Below, piece by piece: positions 29,010 to 40,861 of a stretch of 64,000 nucleotides of DNA. The DNA comes from Nosema muscidifuracis (lineage: Eukaryota > Microsporidia > Nosematidae). Under the pieces are notes generated by a model. The model was not told the origin of the DNA. It saw only the letters and a list, made by a program, of their open reading frames with translations, and searched no databases. The stretch covers positions 1 to 64,000 of the forward strand of contig JAIOKI010000023.1 of assembly GCA_028335825.1 (NCBI GenBank), read 5' to 3'. Positions within the stretch are counted from its first letter, which is position 1, and the number at the start of each line of letters is the position of its first letter. A program made the translations under genes and the position numbers.

Positions 29010-30065
29010 ATGAAGATACCAAGAACAGAAAGATTACCTGAAAGTGTTAGTTCTAATGAAAATCAAGAACAATTAAAATCTATTCAAGATGAAGTACGTC
29101 ATCAAATTATTGAAGAATCAAGAACCCGAGCATTTTATCGTATAAAATCTACTATAGAAGCAGCTACTCTAAGAAATGTTCCAAGTGTATCAGATGAACC
29201 AAGTACAAATTCTAATAATTTAGATACATTTGTAAAATGGAGGAACACTATTTTAAATAATATGTCTGATAATTGTGATATCTTGAATAAAAGTAATTTT
29301 TCAGGTACTAATGAAATTAAAGATCGAATCAAGATATTACCAAAATGTATGGTACATTTAACAAAGAAGATGTGTAAGTGTGATCCGAATTGTGTATCAG
29401 AAACTTTTAATAATTTTGAGTTTGACAAAGACTGTCAGATATTTGATTTGGAAAATGTATTTACCGATGATAAATATATCGAAGGATGTGATAAATACGA
29501 TTATCGACCTATCGATGGAAAATTATTAAAACATGGAGTAGGTAAATATGTTGAGAAAGCTAAAGAAAATCTTTATAGAATTTTTAATGATCTATGCGAG
29601 GATGAATCAAAGATTAATGAAGCTAGAGCCAGTGCTTACGAATTACGTGACGAATGTTTTAATGACGTTTCGTGCTTTAAAAATTCAATGAATCAAGATG
29701 TTAGATTTGATTGTACAAACGAGAATTATAATAAGCAAGTACAAGAAATTGGCAAGATATTTAATGCTGATTCTTATAGAATTACTCCATTCTATAGAAG
29801 AAATATACGTAGTATTGTAGAAAATCCTACAAATGATTCAGTTTCTACTTTGGAGGATTCTTATGATTTGCAATCAATTAATCAAACTGAGATAAATATT
29901 AGTGCAACTATAACAGTGATAGGTATTGCATTGATAATTTTTTTAGGATATTTATCTTTTAATAATATGAGTAATAATTTAAAATTTAGATGTTATTTTA
30001 GTGGTGCAATTATGATTTTAATGGCTTTATTATTCTATTTATCATCATTAGGAATACTTAATTAA
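29010..30065 (+). CDS. cysteine-rich C-terminal-hairpin family, member B1
   Basis: The product is 351 aa from one of eight paralogues here; I recognise no known family. The order is a variable polar N-terminus (MKIPRTERLPES), then DTFVKWRN. The conserved cysteine core (about 75-250) carries PKCMVHLTKKMCKCDPNC, FDLENVFTDDKYIEGCDKYD and YELRDECFNDVSC. A variable linker has RRNIRS (a weak dibasic-type site), and two membrane segments (about 300-317 and 326-349) end at the C-terminus. No N-terminal signal peptide is visible. CCC lies 13 bases before the ATG. The membrane topology and any processing are inference. B1-B3 are same-strand and 1.1-1.8 kb apart. Confidence 0.85.
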   Translation: MKIPRTERLPESVSSNENQEQLKSIQDEVRHQIIEESRTRAFYRIKSTIEAATLRNVPSVSDEPSTNSNNLDTFVKWRNTILNNMSDNCDILNKSNFSGTNEIKDRIKILPKCMVHLTKKMCKCDPNCVSETFNNFEFDKDCQIFDLENVFTDDKYIEGCDKYDYRPIDGKLLKHGVGKYVEKAKENLYRIFNDLCEDESKINEARASAYELRDECFNDVSCFKNSMNQDVRFDCTNENYNKQVQEIGKIFNADSYRITPFYRRNIRSIVENPTNDSVSTLEDSYDLQSINQTEINISATITVIGIALIIFLGYLSFNNMSNNLKFRCYFSGAIMILMALLFYLSSLGILN

Positions 30066-31853
30066 ATTATTTTCAATTAATAATTTCTAGTTTATTTAGA
30101 ACTTAAATTAATTAATTTATATATTTAGAGATTTTCATAATTATATCATTAATAAAAACTAAAAAATAATTTATTTATATTTATTAAATGAACAGCTACA
30201 AATGAGAAAATCAATAAATAATATAAAATCGATAAAAAATTAATAAAGATGAAAGGGTAACAGTAGAAATAAGTATAAACAAAAATTTGGATGTTAATTT
30301 AAAAGGTAGCAACGAAATTTAATGCATATTTAAGATGAATTCTTTATAGGCATTATCATAATTAATATAGATAATTATCAATATTTCTTTATATGAAACA
30401 AGAGAAAGAAAGAGATTCTAATTGCTTAGTAGGAATAATAAGCTATAAATCTCATGACAGTAGAAGTCGAAAAGAAACACAAGTATGAATTTTTAGTTAA
30501 TCAATGCACTAACTGAATAACTATAAATCAGAATTATTTTATCTATGATAATATATTAATTAGTTTTCACAGAGTTTATAGAATTGAATTAAAGTTTAAA
30601 ATATGTCATTTAAAATTTAGAGCGTTATATTGTGTTTTCTAATTAAATTATTTTTTTAATTATGCGAAGAGTAATTAAATTTAGATCTTCTATAATTACC
30701 ATTATGAATATTAAAAAATCTTAAATCAATATATTTCGTGATAATAAACTAGATAATTGTTTTCTTGTATAATCTAATTTACTTCCGAATTGTGTGTAAT
30801 ATGTGAAGAAAGTCTTAGATTATTCTAAGTTAAATATAATTTAGTCACTAATGAATATGAATGAATTAAAAAGTACAAGATTTAGTTATATAAGTATTTT
30901 ATAAAATATTTATTATGTAAATAATCCTTGTTATTTAGCATGTAAAGCAGTTTGAAACTATGAATAGATAGTAGTAAGAAAATTGTTAATTTACAAAATT
31001 CTATTCTCTTATATATGTATAATAAAAGAAGGTTAACTAAACATTAATGATATTAAGAAAAAAATAGCATGATGAATATCTTTATATTCCTATATCATTT
31101 CAAATTCTTAATTATGAACCTCATTATTTTAATAAATGAAGAGAGTAGTATAATAAATTATCAAATATGCCTAAGAAAAAACAAGAATTTGTAAAGATTT
31201 TATTAATTCCAGAAAATTAAGATTACATATTTTAGCATAATTTTTAAAGATGAAATATATCAATAAATAAGCAATCGAAATTTTTAATTCAATTTTTTTA
31301 GAAAATCTTTTTAAAAATAATTTTATCTTTTTTTTCAAAATTCGATATATATAATTTATCTAAATTAATAGTATAAAGTAATTTTGATCAATTTTAAAAT
31401 TTATATATTATTATTAAAATACAAATTTAATTTAATTTTGATCAATTTTAAAATTTATTTATTATTATTAAAATTTAAATTTAATTTTGATCAATTTTAA
31501 AATTATCAAATTACAAACCATAAATTTAATATTATATACAAATATGTATATTCTATAAAAAATTATGTAATGATTTAATGATCGAATAATTGATCAAAAT
31601 TTAAATCAAATTTTAATATTTATGAAATTGTCATTTATATATATTTATATATCTATATGTTTTTATAAATATTTTTTAATATAAAAAAATATTTAATATA
31701 AAAAATAATTAAATATACATTTTAATAAAAACTTTTTATAATATTTTAACTATTAATTTAGGAAATAATTTCTTACTTACTTAATATCAAATTTTGTTAA
31801 ATCTTTTTTAATTAAAAAAAATATATATAAAGAATTATACCCTAAAATTTATT
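30066..31853. other. B1-B2 spacer
   Basis: No gene recognised. Bases 31377-31510 hold about three copies of a ~55-bp unit, TAATTTTGATCAATTTTAAA plus a variable tail. The TTGATCAA-type palindrome also occurs in the upstream repeats of the A genes. Confidence 0.55.
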
Positions 31854-32927
31854 ATGAGAATACCAGAATATGGAATTGCTTTTGGAGATTTTAATACAAA
31901 TCAAGAAATAAGCGATAATGATAATGAATCAAGAGAGCAAAATAATGATCAATTGACAGTCAATAAATGTGACTCTTATAAATACCCTGTCAAAAGAGAT
32001 ACATTAAGTAGTAATTTGAGCGTAATAGGAAAACCAAGTACATCATCAAATTCTGATGATATGGATACTTTCGTAAAATGGAGAAATCATAGTTTAAATA
32101 ACAAACCTGAAGTTTGTCAGTTTTTGGAAAATGCAAATTTTCCGAACAATGATGTAATTAAACATCAAATCAAGATATTACCAAAATGTATGGTACATTT
32201 AACTAAGAAAATGTGTAAGTGTGATCCAAAATGTGTAGCAGATACTTTTGAAAATTTTAAGTTTGGCCAACAATGCTCGTTATTTGATTTAGAAAATGTT
32301 TATACAGATGATAAATATATCGAAGGGTGTGATAAATACGATTACAGACCAATAAATGGGAAAATGGTAGAATATAAAGTTGGTAAAAATGTCAACGAAG
32401 CTAAAAAAAATTTTTATAAGAATTTAGATGATCTATGTGATGATCATACAAAATTTTATGAAGCCCAATTTGGTGCTTACGAATTACGAGACGAATGTTT
32501 TAATGACGTTAGGTGTTTAGTTGATGCGTTAAATCAAGATGTTGCACTTGATTGTAAGAATGAAGATTTCGAGAAACAAGTGAATGAGGTAAGCAAAATA
32601 TTCGATTTAAAATTCAATGCAAGATTTCAAAAAGATTTATCAGATAATCTTAATTCTCAGTCTTTTGGAAGAAATTTACTTAGTATTGATGAAAATCCTA
32701 CAGTTGATTATATTTCAAGTTTAGAAAATTCTACTGAAATTAAAGGTCTAGCTATAAATACTTGTGCAACCATTACAATTATAGGAATAGTATTGATAAG
32801 TTTATTAGGATTTTTATCTTTTAAGAATAAGCAAAATAATGTGAAGTTTAGATGTTATCTTGGTGGTTTATTGGTGGTTATTATAGCTTTATTAGTATTT
32901 TTCTTATCTTCAGGAATAATTAATTAA
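31854..32927 (+). CDS. cysteine-rich C-terminal-hairpin family, member B2
   Basis: The product is 357 aa. The N-terminus is MRIPEYGIAF, with a KR pair at 47-48 (PVKRDTL). DTFVKWRN is at 71-78. Core cysteines are C88, C112, C121, C123, C127, C141, C159, C195, C215, C221 and C234. Ten of these are shared by all members; C123 is special to B1 and B2. The Kex2-like site is absent here (GRNLLS at 272-277). Membrane segments lie at about 303-323 and 333-355. Basic residues between them (KNKQNNVKFR) suggest the loop is cytosolic and the core faces the other side. CCC lies 16 bases before the ATG. Confidence 0.85.
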   Translation: MRIPEYGIAFGDFNTNQEISDNDNESREQNNDQLTVNKCDSYKYPVKRDTLSSNLSVIGKPSTSSNSDDMDTFVKWRNHSLNNKPEVCQFLENANFPNNDVIKHQIKILPKCMVHLTKKMCKCDPKCVADTFENFKFGQQCSLFDLENVYTDDKYIEGCDKYDYRPINGKMVEYKVGKNVNEAKKNFYKNLDDLCDDHTKFYEAQFGAYELRDECFNDVRCLVDALNQDVALDCKNEDFEKQVNEVSKIFDLKFNARFQKDLSDNLNSQSFGRNLLSIDENPTVDYISSLENSTEIKGLAINTCATITIIGIVLISLLGFLSFKNKQNNVKFRCYLGGLLVVIIALLVFFLSSGIIN

Positions 32928-34014
32928 ATTATTTTTAATTAACAATTTATATATTTTAGATAAAATTAAATAACAGATCTTAATATTATAAAAAATAATT
33001 TTAATTTAAAATAATATGTCATGTAATACTTTCACGTTTAGTTTGACTTTTTTCTCTAGTTAATGAATTACTCAATTAAATTACTACATGAAGTCTTATT
33101 TTATAATTTTCCCAAAATGTATTTGCTAATTTTGTTAAATAATTTAATTTAATATTTTTGATATCCTACCTTTTTAAATTAAAACGATATAAAAACTAGA
33201 ACCCCTGATAAAATATCAATAAAATCACCATTATTTAAAATAGAATAGAGTATATGTTTATTTTTTATTCTTATACGATAATCGTAGTGAGAATCTCTGA
33301 AGATTTAATAATCATCCGTGTTTTTAACTTTATTTCATTAGTTTCTTTTCCCTTTTCAGTAAAACCCTTTTAATTACTATTCATAATTAAGTTTTTCAAA
33401 ATCATTTTTAGTATTCTAATCTAAATGCCTTAATTTGACTTTCCAACATCATCTTTGTTCTATAATTACAGTTAAAGTTTATAACAAATTTTGTAATTTC
33501 AACTTAAATCATTTTCATTTATTGATTAATTCTACAAAATTTAATAATTACAAACAAAGCAAACAAAAAAATAATGCAAAAAAATTATTAAGGCTTAATA
33601 TTGATTTAAAAAATGTCTTTTAGATAACTTATCAGACTAAGATTTGATCATTTAATAATTTTAATAAATTAAAATCAACGTAATATTGACTAAATTAATT
33701 AATAATAAATAATAAATAATTAATACTTGAATATTAATTAAATATTTAAAATAAAATATGCAAAACAATAAAAAGAGATATTTTGTATGTTATAATAAAA
33801 ATCAATTTCTTTTTTAATTATTGATTATTTTTAAAGTAGTAATATTATCAAATAAAACTTGTAAATTAAATTTTTTTAATTAAAATAATTATTATGAAAT
33901 TGAAATATAATACTTTGTAGATCGAAGAAAATAAATAATATTGTTAATTACGTTTGTTAATTAAATATCAATAATTAAAAATAATATATATAAGAGAAAC
34001 ACCCCTGATTTTTT
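32928..34014. other. B2-B3 spacer
   Basis: No supported gene. A 62-codon open stretch at 33435-33623 has no start box, repeat partner or recognisable domain, and I leave it out. Confidence 0.5.
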
Positions 34015-35043
34015 ATGAGGATACCAAAATTGAACAATAATGACGAATCTGTTCTTAAAAATTTAAATGAAAAAGATGGCTTTAAATTACATTCTACAAA
34101 ATCCCATGTTAAGAGAGATACTTTAAAAAATGATCCTGGTTCACTAGAAGAGCCAATTAAAATATCTAATTCTAATGATATGGAAACCTTTGTAAAATGG
34201 AGAAATAATCAATTAGATACAAGGCATCAAGCATGCAAAATTTTGGAAAAACTAGATTTTCCAGGTGAGAATAAATTTAAGAATGAATTAAATAAGTTTC
34301 CAAAATGCATGGTAAATTTAACAAAGAAAATATGTAAATGGGATCCAAAATGTGTAGAAGATACTTTTAAAGATTTCAAGATTGAAGAATGTTCGTTATT
34401 TGATATGGATAATATTTATACAGATGATACATATATTGAAGATTGTAAAAATTACGATTATCGACCGAAAAACGGGGAAATGGTAGAACATATAGTAGGC
34501 AAAAATGTCGATGAAGCTAAAGAAAATTTTATTCAGAGTATAAATGATCTGTGTGATGATCCAGAAAAAATTAATGAAATCAAAGCCACTGCTTACGAAC
34601 TACGCGACGAATGTTTTAATGAGAATGAGTGTTTAGCTGATGCTTTAAACCAAGAATTTTTACTTGATTGTGAGAATGAAGATTTTGGTAAACAACTACA
34701 AGAAGTTAGCAAAATATTTGATCTTGAGTTAATCGTTGATCCTCAGGAAGATTTAACAGATAATCAAGAATCTCAATATTTTGGAAGAAATTTACGTAGT
34801 ATTGATGAGTTTCCTACATTTAACTCTATTCCAAGGTTAGAAAATTCTACTGAAATTAAAAATCTAGATGTAAATACTTGTGCAACCATTACTGTTGCAG
34901 GAATAGTATTGATAAGTTTATTAGGATATTTAGGTTTTAAGAACAAAAAAAGTAATATAAAATTTGGATGTTATCTTAGTGGTGCATTAATGGCTACGAT
35001 AGCTTTATTAGTATACTTTTTATCTTCAGGAATAATTAATTAA
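34015..35043 (+). CDS. cysteine-rich C-terminal-hairpin family, member B3
   Basis: The product is 342 aa. The N-terminus is MRIPKLNNND, with VKRDTL at about 37-42 as in B2. ETFVKWRN precedes the core. The core reads PKCMVNLTKKICKWDPKC, so the extra B1/B2 cysteine is Trp here. FDMDNIYTDDTYIEDCKNYD and YELRDECFNENECL follow. GRNLRS forms an R-x-L-R candidate cleavage site before the membrane hairpin (about 286-304 and 318-340). CCCC lies 10 bases before the ATG. B3 is the shortest member because its N-terminal variable region is reduced. It converges with A1, 1.45 kb away. Confidence 0.85.
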   Translation: MRIPKLNNNDESVLKNLNEKDGFKLHSTKSHVKRDTLKNDPGSLEEPIKISNSNDMETFVKWRNNQLDTRHQACKILEKLDFPGENKFKNELNKFPKCMVNLTKKICKWDPKCVEDTFKDFKIEECSLFDMDNIYTDDTYIEDCKNYDYRPKNGEMVEHIVGKNVDEAKENFIQSINDLCDDPEKINEIKATAYELRDECFNENECLADALNQEFLLDCENEDFGKQLQEVSKIFDLELIVDPQEDLTDNQESQYFGRNLRSIDEFPTFNSIPRLENSTEIKNLDVNTCATITVAGIVLISLLGYLGFKNKKSNIKFGCYLSGALMATIALLVYFLSSGIIN

Positions 35044-36490
35044 ATTATTTTTAATTAACAATTTTTATATTTTGAAATAAAATTTGAAGATTGATATTTT
35101 AAAAAATTTATAAACATTTAATTTTAAAGATCTATTCACAATAATATCAATATAACAAACTTATGATCAATTTTTTTAACTGATTCTCATTATATGTATG
35201 GTAAACAAATGAGAACAGCAAGATATGATGATATGTACCGATAATATATAATTAAGAATTAGATAATTAGTAATAAATATTAAAAAGTCAAGTTATTAAA
35301 TTTAATGCTATTGAGGAATAAAATTTGATGATGTAAAAAATAAAGACAAGAGTGATATAAGAGTTATTATTAAGAAACACAAATAACAAGGATCGAATAA
35401 TACTTATGTGGGAGATAGATTATGTAGCAAGAAATTATGCTTTTGATAAAAAGAATATAATACTTAAATGACAAAAATATTTTTTGACTACTTGATTTTT
35501 CTAATAGATTCTTTCTCTGTGTGCTATTTTATCATTACTATAAATTCAAACAACAATAAAAAATTAATATTGCATTTAATAAAATATGACATTATAAAGT
35601 CATAAAACAAACTATTTAAAATGATATTAAATTGTTATCTAATAAGTAATTAATGCTTCTTATATACAAAGCATTTATATTTCATTTAGTCAATGAATTT
35701 TCAAGCTGATAACATTTAAACGCACTGTATCTCTTTTTATTAGATTCTATAACTGATCATCCTTCAAATATATTTTAAACTTAAAATATTAATTTAATTA
35801 TTCTATTAAGCTTAATTTACATTTTTATGTATACTATTATTATAAAGAAAATCTGCATTGGCATATTTCGTATAACAAAGCACGTGAGATATCAAAATAC
35901 TTTGAATAAAAATAGCTACATATAGTTACAAAAATTAGAAGAACGTCTACATGTAAATAAAACTTGATAAACAATTTTATAGTGGAAAAAATTATTAGAG
36001 ATGATTTTAATTAAACCTTTATAATTTTTTAATAATTATATTCAAAATAAATTTCTTTAACAGACTTTAATATAAAAAATAAGAAGCTATAAATATGAAA
36101 TAAAATTAAAATCGTAAGCAGCTTATCTTCATATATTATGGCTAATATACTCCTCAAATTCGCTTTTCTTTTATTTAAAAACAAATAACGTGAAAAATCA
36201 CCATGAGATTATTTATGATAACTTATTTAATATTTCGGTATTAGAATGATAATATTACAATAAATAATCATCTATGTTAAAAATCAGGTATATATTTAAA
36301 AGAAGCATAAGTACAGAATTAAACAAGTAAATAAAATTTAACCTGTTAAAAGAATATTATGGGGTTAAAATTTTTATTTTTTCGAAAAAAATAGCTAAAG
36401 CTATAACTTTTAAGAACAGAAATATACTTTTATTATTGGAGTTTAATATCAGACATATTACATATATAGATAGTATTAAAATAAACATAT
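35044..36490. other. spacer between convergent B3 and A1
   Basis: No gene recognised. The A1-proximal ~130 bp (36360-36490) match the sequence downstream of A5 (63468-63570), marking the outer edge of the inverted duplication. Confidence 0.6.
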
Positions 36491-37612
36491 TTAATCAAAT
36501 ATTCCTAATGATAATATATAGAATATCAAAGATATTGTAACCATAGATGCTCCTATAAGACCAAGTCCAAACTTGACATTATTTTTCTTATTTTGAGCAG
36601 AATAATATCCTAACATACTTATTAATACTAACCCCATAACACTAATAGGTACAACAGAATTTGTATTTAAATTACAAATCTCATTACAATTACTAGTATC
36701 TTCTAATTGTAAATTATTAGTAGTGTTTAAAGTAGAAAAAGAATTGACAGAAGAAATTTCTTCAATACTCCGTTTTTTTCTTTCATAAAATTGAGAAGAG
36801 CAATTAGTTGACAAATCTTTATGATCAAGAATCTTGTATCCAATATTAAAAATTCTGCTAATTTCAGTTACTTGATTGTCAAAATCCTTGTTTTTACAAT
36901 TAAATATTACATCTTGATTCAACGAATCCAACAAACAATCTAATTTATTAAAACACTCGTCACGTAAATCGTAGGCATTAAATTTTACTTCATTAATTTT
37001 TGTAGGATCATTGCAGAGATTATTTAAATTCTTATATAAACTTTCCTTTACTTCCTGAACATTTTTACCTACGTTATGTTTTATTATATTTCCTTCCTTA
37101 GATCTGTAATCGTATTTATCACATCCTTCGATATATTTATCATCTGTATAAATATTCTCCAAATCAAATAACGAACATTCTCTGTCAAACTCAAAATCAT
37201 TAAAACTTTCTTCTACACATTTTGGATCAAACCTACACATTTTCTTAGCTAAATGCACCATACATTTTGGTAATATCTCGATGCGATGTTTAATTGTATC
37301 ATAATTGGGAACAATAAATTTTTCAAGGGTTTTACAAATTTTTACTTCCGAATCTAACTTCTGATTTCTCCATTTTACAAATGAATTAACATGATTAGGA
37401 TTGTATGTTATAATACTAGGTTCATTTAATTCAGCTGTATTATTTTCTGATTTAACTATTTCAGTATCATGATTCGTACTATCAGTTCTTAGGGTTTTTG
37501 ATTGTTCGTCATTTCGATGTTGCATCACATCTTCAACAGTATCAATTATTCCTTGATTTTCATTAGGTATAGCATAATCTTCTGTTTTGTTAGTTAGTAT
37601 TGTAATACTCAT
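36491..37612 (-). CDS. cysteine-rich C-terminal-hairpin family, member A1
   Basis: The product is 373 aa. The A-type N-terminus is MSITILTNKTEDYAIPNENQ, then IITYNPNHVNSFVKWRN (68-83). The ten conserved cysteines are C93, C117, C126, C132, C146, C164, C200, C220, C226 and C239. A full furin/Kex2-type site, RKKR, is at 278-281. Further cysteines (309, 313) lie between it and the membrane hairpin (about 321-339 and 349-371). Several N-x-S/T sites are present (for example NKT, NTT), which would matter only if the core is lumenal. No signal peptide is visible. CCC lies 10-12 bases before the ATG. Cleavage at RKKR would release nearly the whole cysteine core from a ~90-residue stub, which is an inference. 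Confidence 0.87.
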   Translation of the reverse strand: MSITILTNKTEDYAIPNENQGIIDTVEDVMQHRNDEQSKTLRTDSTNHDTEIVKSENNTAELNEPSIITYNPNHVNSFVKWRNQKLDSEVKICKTLEKFIVPNYDTIKHRIEILPKCMVHLAKKMCRFDPKCVEESFNDFEFDRECSLFDLENIYTDDKYIEGCDKYDYRSKEGNIIKHNVGKNVQEVKESLYKNLNNLCNDPTKINEVKFNAYDLRDECFNKLDCLLDSLNQDVIFNCKNKDFDNQVTEISRIFNIGYKILDHKDLSTNCSSQFYERKKRSIEEISSVNSFSTLNTTNNLQLEDTSNCNEICNLNTNSVVPISVMGLVLISMLGYYSAQNKKNNVKFGLGLIGASMVTISLIFYILSLGIFD

Positions 37613-38432
37613 TTTAAATGATGGGATGAAATTCTTTATTTATGTTATTTTTTTAATTAAAAACTGAAATATATTATTTAATTAACATTAAATGCATTTG
37701 TATTTATCAAATTTAATTCAGACATCAATTAAAAGTATTGTAGAATTTCATATTTTTGTAAATTGATCAAATTTAATTAAATGTGTAATGATTAATTAAA
37801 TCATTTGCTACTAATTTGAAGTTAAATATGAGAAGAATAATATATTTGATTTAGACAAGTTTAAGGTGAAAAAAATTAATATAAATATGTATATACGATA
37901 GAATAATTTGTTAATAGTTCTAATTAGAAAAATATTAATTATGTTTTATTAATTAATGAAAAAACTGTTTGTAAATCTTTGGTAACCATCTTCATAACAT
38001 GTATGTAGATAAACTTGTCTTTCATCATAAACACAGGTATACATACAGATCAGAGTAATCAAGAATAATATTGACGATAAGAACTAAAATTAAATATTGA
38101 ACAACTATAATAAATTTTTAATAATTATTATACATAAAATTCAATCATTTAGTACATAATTAAATGGAGAAATAGAACTAAATATTACTCAAAATATACA
38201 AATTATTAAACACTTCTGACAGAATTCAGATGTACATTCAAACAGTTTAAAAGTATCAAAAGAATATTTATAAATATCACAGAAGAGGAAATAAATCAGT
38301 TATATGCCATTTCACAGATTTAAATAGTAAGACAATTCCATGAGAGTGAAGAGAGAAAAAATTAAAACTTAAATAATTAAACTAAGATTTTAACACTAAC
38401 TTTTTATCACATCAACATTTTTATTGTTGATT
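37613..38432. repeat. U spacer (5' flank of A1), repeated at 40862-41819 and 61341-62345
   Basis: The 5' flank of A1 shares long stretches with the 5' flanks of A2 and A5, for example TTTGGTAACCATCTTCATAA. It contains fewer copies of the GATCAAATTTGATTTA repeat than A2 or A5. The A1 to A2 junction with the D spacer at 38433-38437 (ATAAA) carries no LTR and is the empty form of the insertion site. Confidence 0.85.
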
Positions 38433-38437
38433 ATAAA

Positions 38438-39739
38438 TATTTTGAAATTGATTTTTAGACTTAGTGTAAATACTGTAAAAATAAAAAATGAGATAATTTT
38501 TAATATGATAAAATGTAATTGCTCTTAAATATCTGAATTTTATCAAATATTTAATATTAGTGATATTTAATAAATTACATTATTTTATATTAATCATCTA
38601 TTTATTATAATGATTTAAAAATAATTTTCTTTTATTCTTTATAAAATTAATTCATTTATTTTTATATAATTCTAATTTGCTGCAATATATGAGAACCAAA
38701 ATAACTATTGGCAGGCACACAAACAATTAACAGTGTCAACTCACATGAGTTTATAAGTACACAGAATGAACAATAAACCATCACTTATTTCAAACCAATC
38801 GATTTCGATCTCAAGGAATAGCATCTTAGAAAAGCTGTCTCTCTACTTCAAATGCCACATAGACAAAGATATTATTATAAAAGTAAAAAACTCAACATAT
38901 AAAATTGATAAGAATATTAATTGGGTCTAGATCTTCGAGAATTCTTCTCTTGTGTTCAAAGATGCTGTCTCTGCATTGTAAATAAGTTTAAATCGATTAT
39001 CAAATTAAAAATAAACTCTTAGATGTTTTGTGAACTTAATTAATAAGATTAGTAATTATTCAGTCTATTATTACAGTTCTCTCGTTATAATAAAACAACT
39101 ATCAAAATTCTAAGAATATGCTTCTGTCAAGTAACGCGGGCAATGATACTTTTTTTCTTCTTTTAAAATTGAATATGTCAACCTGTCCCGTTGGGCTATC
39201 GGGGGTGGGAATATCCATTCATTAATTTCAGGTGTTTCAATATAATTTTTTTATTATTTTTATTTTTCAGTTCTTTTTTCATCCCCTTTTTCTGGACAAT
39301 CTTTTTATAGCTTTATAGTGATAAATTTACGTCATTAAGTAATTTCAAATTTCTAAACATGTTTTTAGTATTCATAGAGTACTTCTTCGAATAAACATGT
39401 TTAGCCATTTGTTTATTTTAATGTAAATGCGTGTTTTAACAAGACAAGTCAACTAGCCTATTCTTGACTCACTCCTTTATTACAATTTATAGGACATGTC
39501 TAGAGTTACACTCTGACAGAATATTTTGTTAAATAGTTTTTCGTTATTCTTATTAGTAGTCCAGTGAGAAAATCTCAAAATCTAATAATTAAATGAATTT
39601 TTAGATTAAATCTATGGATTTTATCTAATTTTTATTTTTAAGACTGAATATCATATTTATCAATTAAAGAATTACATTTGTTTTGAATATATGTATAAGT
39701 TTTGATCCCTACGAGAAAGGATATTTAAAATAAACATAT
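38438..39739. repeat. D spacer (3' flank of A2), repeated at 47867-48586 and 58255-59607
   Basis: The 3' flank of A2 is shared with those of A3 and A4. It holds more complex, less A+T-rich sequence than other spacers, for example TGGCAGGCACACAAACAATT. The A3 copy lacks bases equivalent to 39052-39622 (about 570 bp), including the solo LTR. Confidence 0.85.
39119..39518. mobile_element. solo LTR, ~400-bp family, in D spacer of A2
   Basis: The ends are TG...CA, flanked by a direct 5-bp target duplication GAATA (39114-39118 and 39519-39523). It is about 400 bp long. It contains a G+C-rich patch (CCGTTGGGCTATCGGGGGTG) that stands out from the surroundings. The same insertion with the same target duplication is at 58478-58878. 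No internal retroelement region is attached. Orientation is not determined. Confidence 0.8.
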
Positions 39740-40861
39740 TTAATCAAATATTCCTAATGATAAAAGATAGAATATCAAAGATATTGTAACCATAGATGCT
39801 CCTATAAGACCAAGTCCAAACTTGACATTATTTTTTCTATGCTTAGTAGAAAAATATCCTAACATACTTATTAATACTAATCCCATAACACTAATAGGTA
39901 AAACAGAATTTGTATTGAAATTACAAATCTTACTACAATTACTAGTACCTTCTAATTGTAAATTATTAGTAGTGTTTAAAGTAGAAAAATAATTGACAGA
40001 AGAAATTTCTTCAATACTCCGTTTTTTTCTTTCATAAAATTGAGAAGTATAATTATCTGATAAATTTTCATGAAAAATTATTGTTAGTTGATTATCAAAT
40101 ATTTTGTTAATTTCATTTACCTGCTTATAAAAATCCCTATTTTCACAAAAAAATATTAAATCTTGATTCAATGCATCTAGCAAACAATCTGATTTATTAA
40201 AACATTCGTCACGTAAATCGAACGCATTAAATTTAAGCTCATTGATTTTTGTACCATCATTACATACCTCAAATAAAGATTGATAAAAGTCATTTCTAGC
40301 TTCATTCACATTTCTACCTACCATATGTTTTATTATATTTCCTTCAACAGGTCTGTAATCATATTTATCACACCCTTTGATATATTTATCATCTGTAAAA
40401 ATATTTTCTAAATCAAATATCTTACAGTCTTTATCAAACTCAAAATTTTTAAAAGTATCTGCTACACATTTTGGATCAAACCTGCATATTTTCTTAGTTA
40501 AATGTACTATACATTTTGGTAATATCTTAGTGTAATGTTTAATTGTATCATGATCCCGAACAACAAATCTTTCAAGAAATTTACAAATTTTTCCATCCGA
40601 AATTAACTTCTGATTTCTCCATTTTACAAATGAATTAACATGATTAGGATTGTATGTTATAATACTAGGCTCAATTAATTCAGCTGTACTATTTTCTGAT
40701 TTAACTTCTTCAGTATGATGATTCGTACCATCAATTATAAAGATTTTTGATTGTTCGTCATTTTGATGTTGCGTTACATCTTCAACAGTATCAATTATTC
40801 CTTGATTTTCATTAGGTATAGCATAATCTTCTGTTTTGTTAGTTAGTATTGTACTATTCAT
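39740..40861 (-). CDS. cysteine-rich C-terminal-hairpin family, member A2
   Basis: The product is 373 aa. The N-terminus is almost identical to A1 and A5 (MNSTILTNKTEDYAIPNENQ). The core has PKCIVHLTKKICRFDPKC, IFDLENIFTDDKYIKGCDKY and LRDECFNKSDCLLDALNQDL. RKKR lies at about 278-281, then the membrane hairpin. Its middle block, from KHMVGRNVNEARNDFYQSLF to FYERKKRSIEE, is shared almost residue for residue with A4 or A3, while its core before that differs. This points to exchange between copies. CCC lies 10-12 bases before the ATG. Confidence 0.87.
   Translation of the reverse strand: MNSTILTNKTEDYAIPNENQGIIDTVEDVTQHQNDEQSKIFIIDGTNHHTEEVKSENSTAELIEPSIITYNPNHVNSFVKWRNQKLISDGKICKFLERFVVRDHDTIKHYTKILPKCIVHLTKKICRFDPKCVADTFKNFEFDKDCKIFDLENIFTDDKYIKGCDKYDYRPVEGNIIKHMVGRNVNEARNDFYQSLFEVCNDGTKINELKFNAFDLRDECFNKSDCLLDALNQDLIFFCENRDFYKQVNEINKIFDNQLTIIFHENLSDNYTSQFYERKKRSIEEISSVNYFSTLNTTNNLQLEGTSNCSKICNFNTNSVLPISVMGLVLISMLGYFSTKHRKNNVKFGLGLIGASMVTISLIFYLLSLGIFD

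Noticed and set aside
33435-33623. 62-codon open frame in the B2-B3 spacer
   Set aside because: No box, no domain, low-complexity Asn/Lys end; within chance expectation for this spacer.
39119-39300. Coding-like stretch and G+C-rich patch as a possible RNA gene or tRNA
   Set aside because: It lies inside the ~400-bp solo LTR with target duplications; no tRNA-like box A/B arrangement fits.
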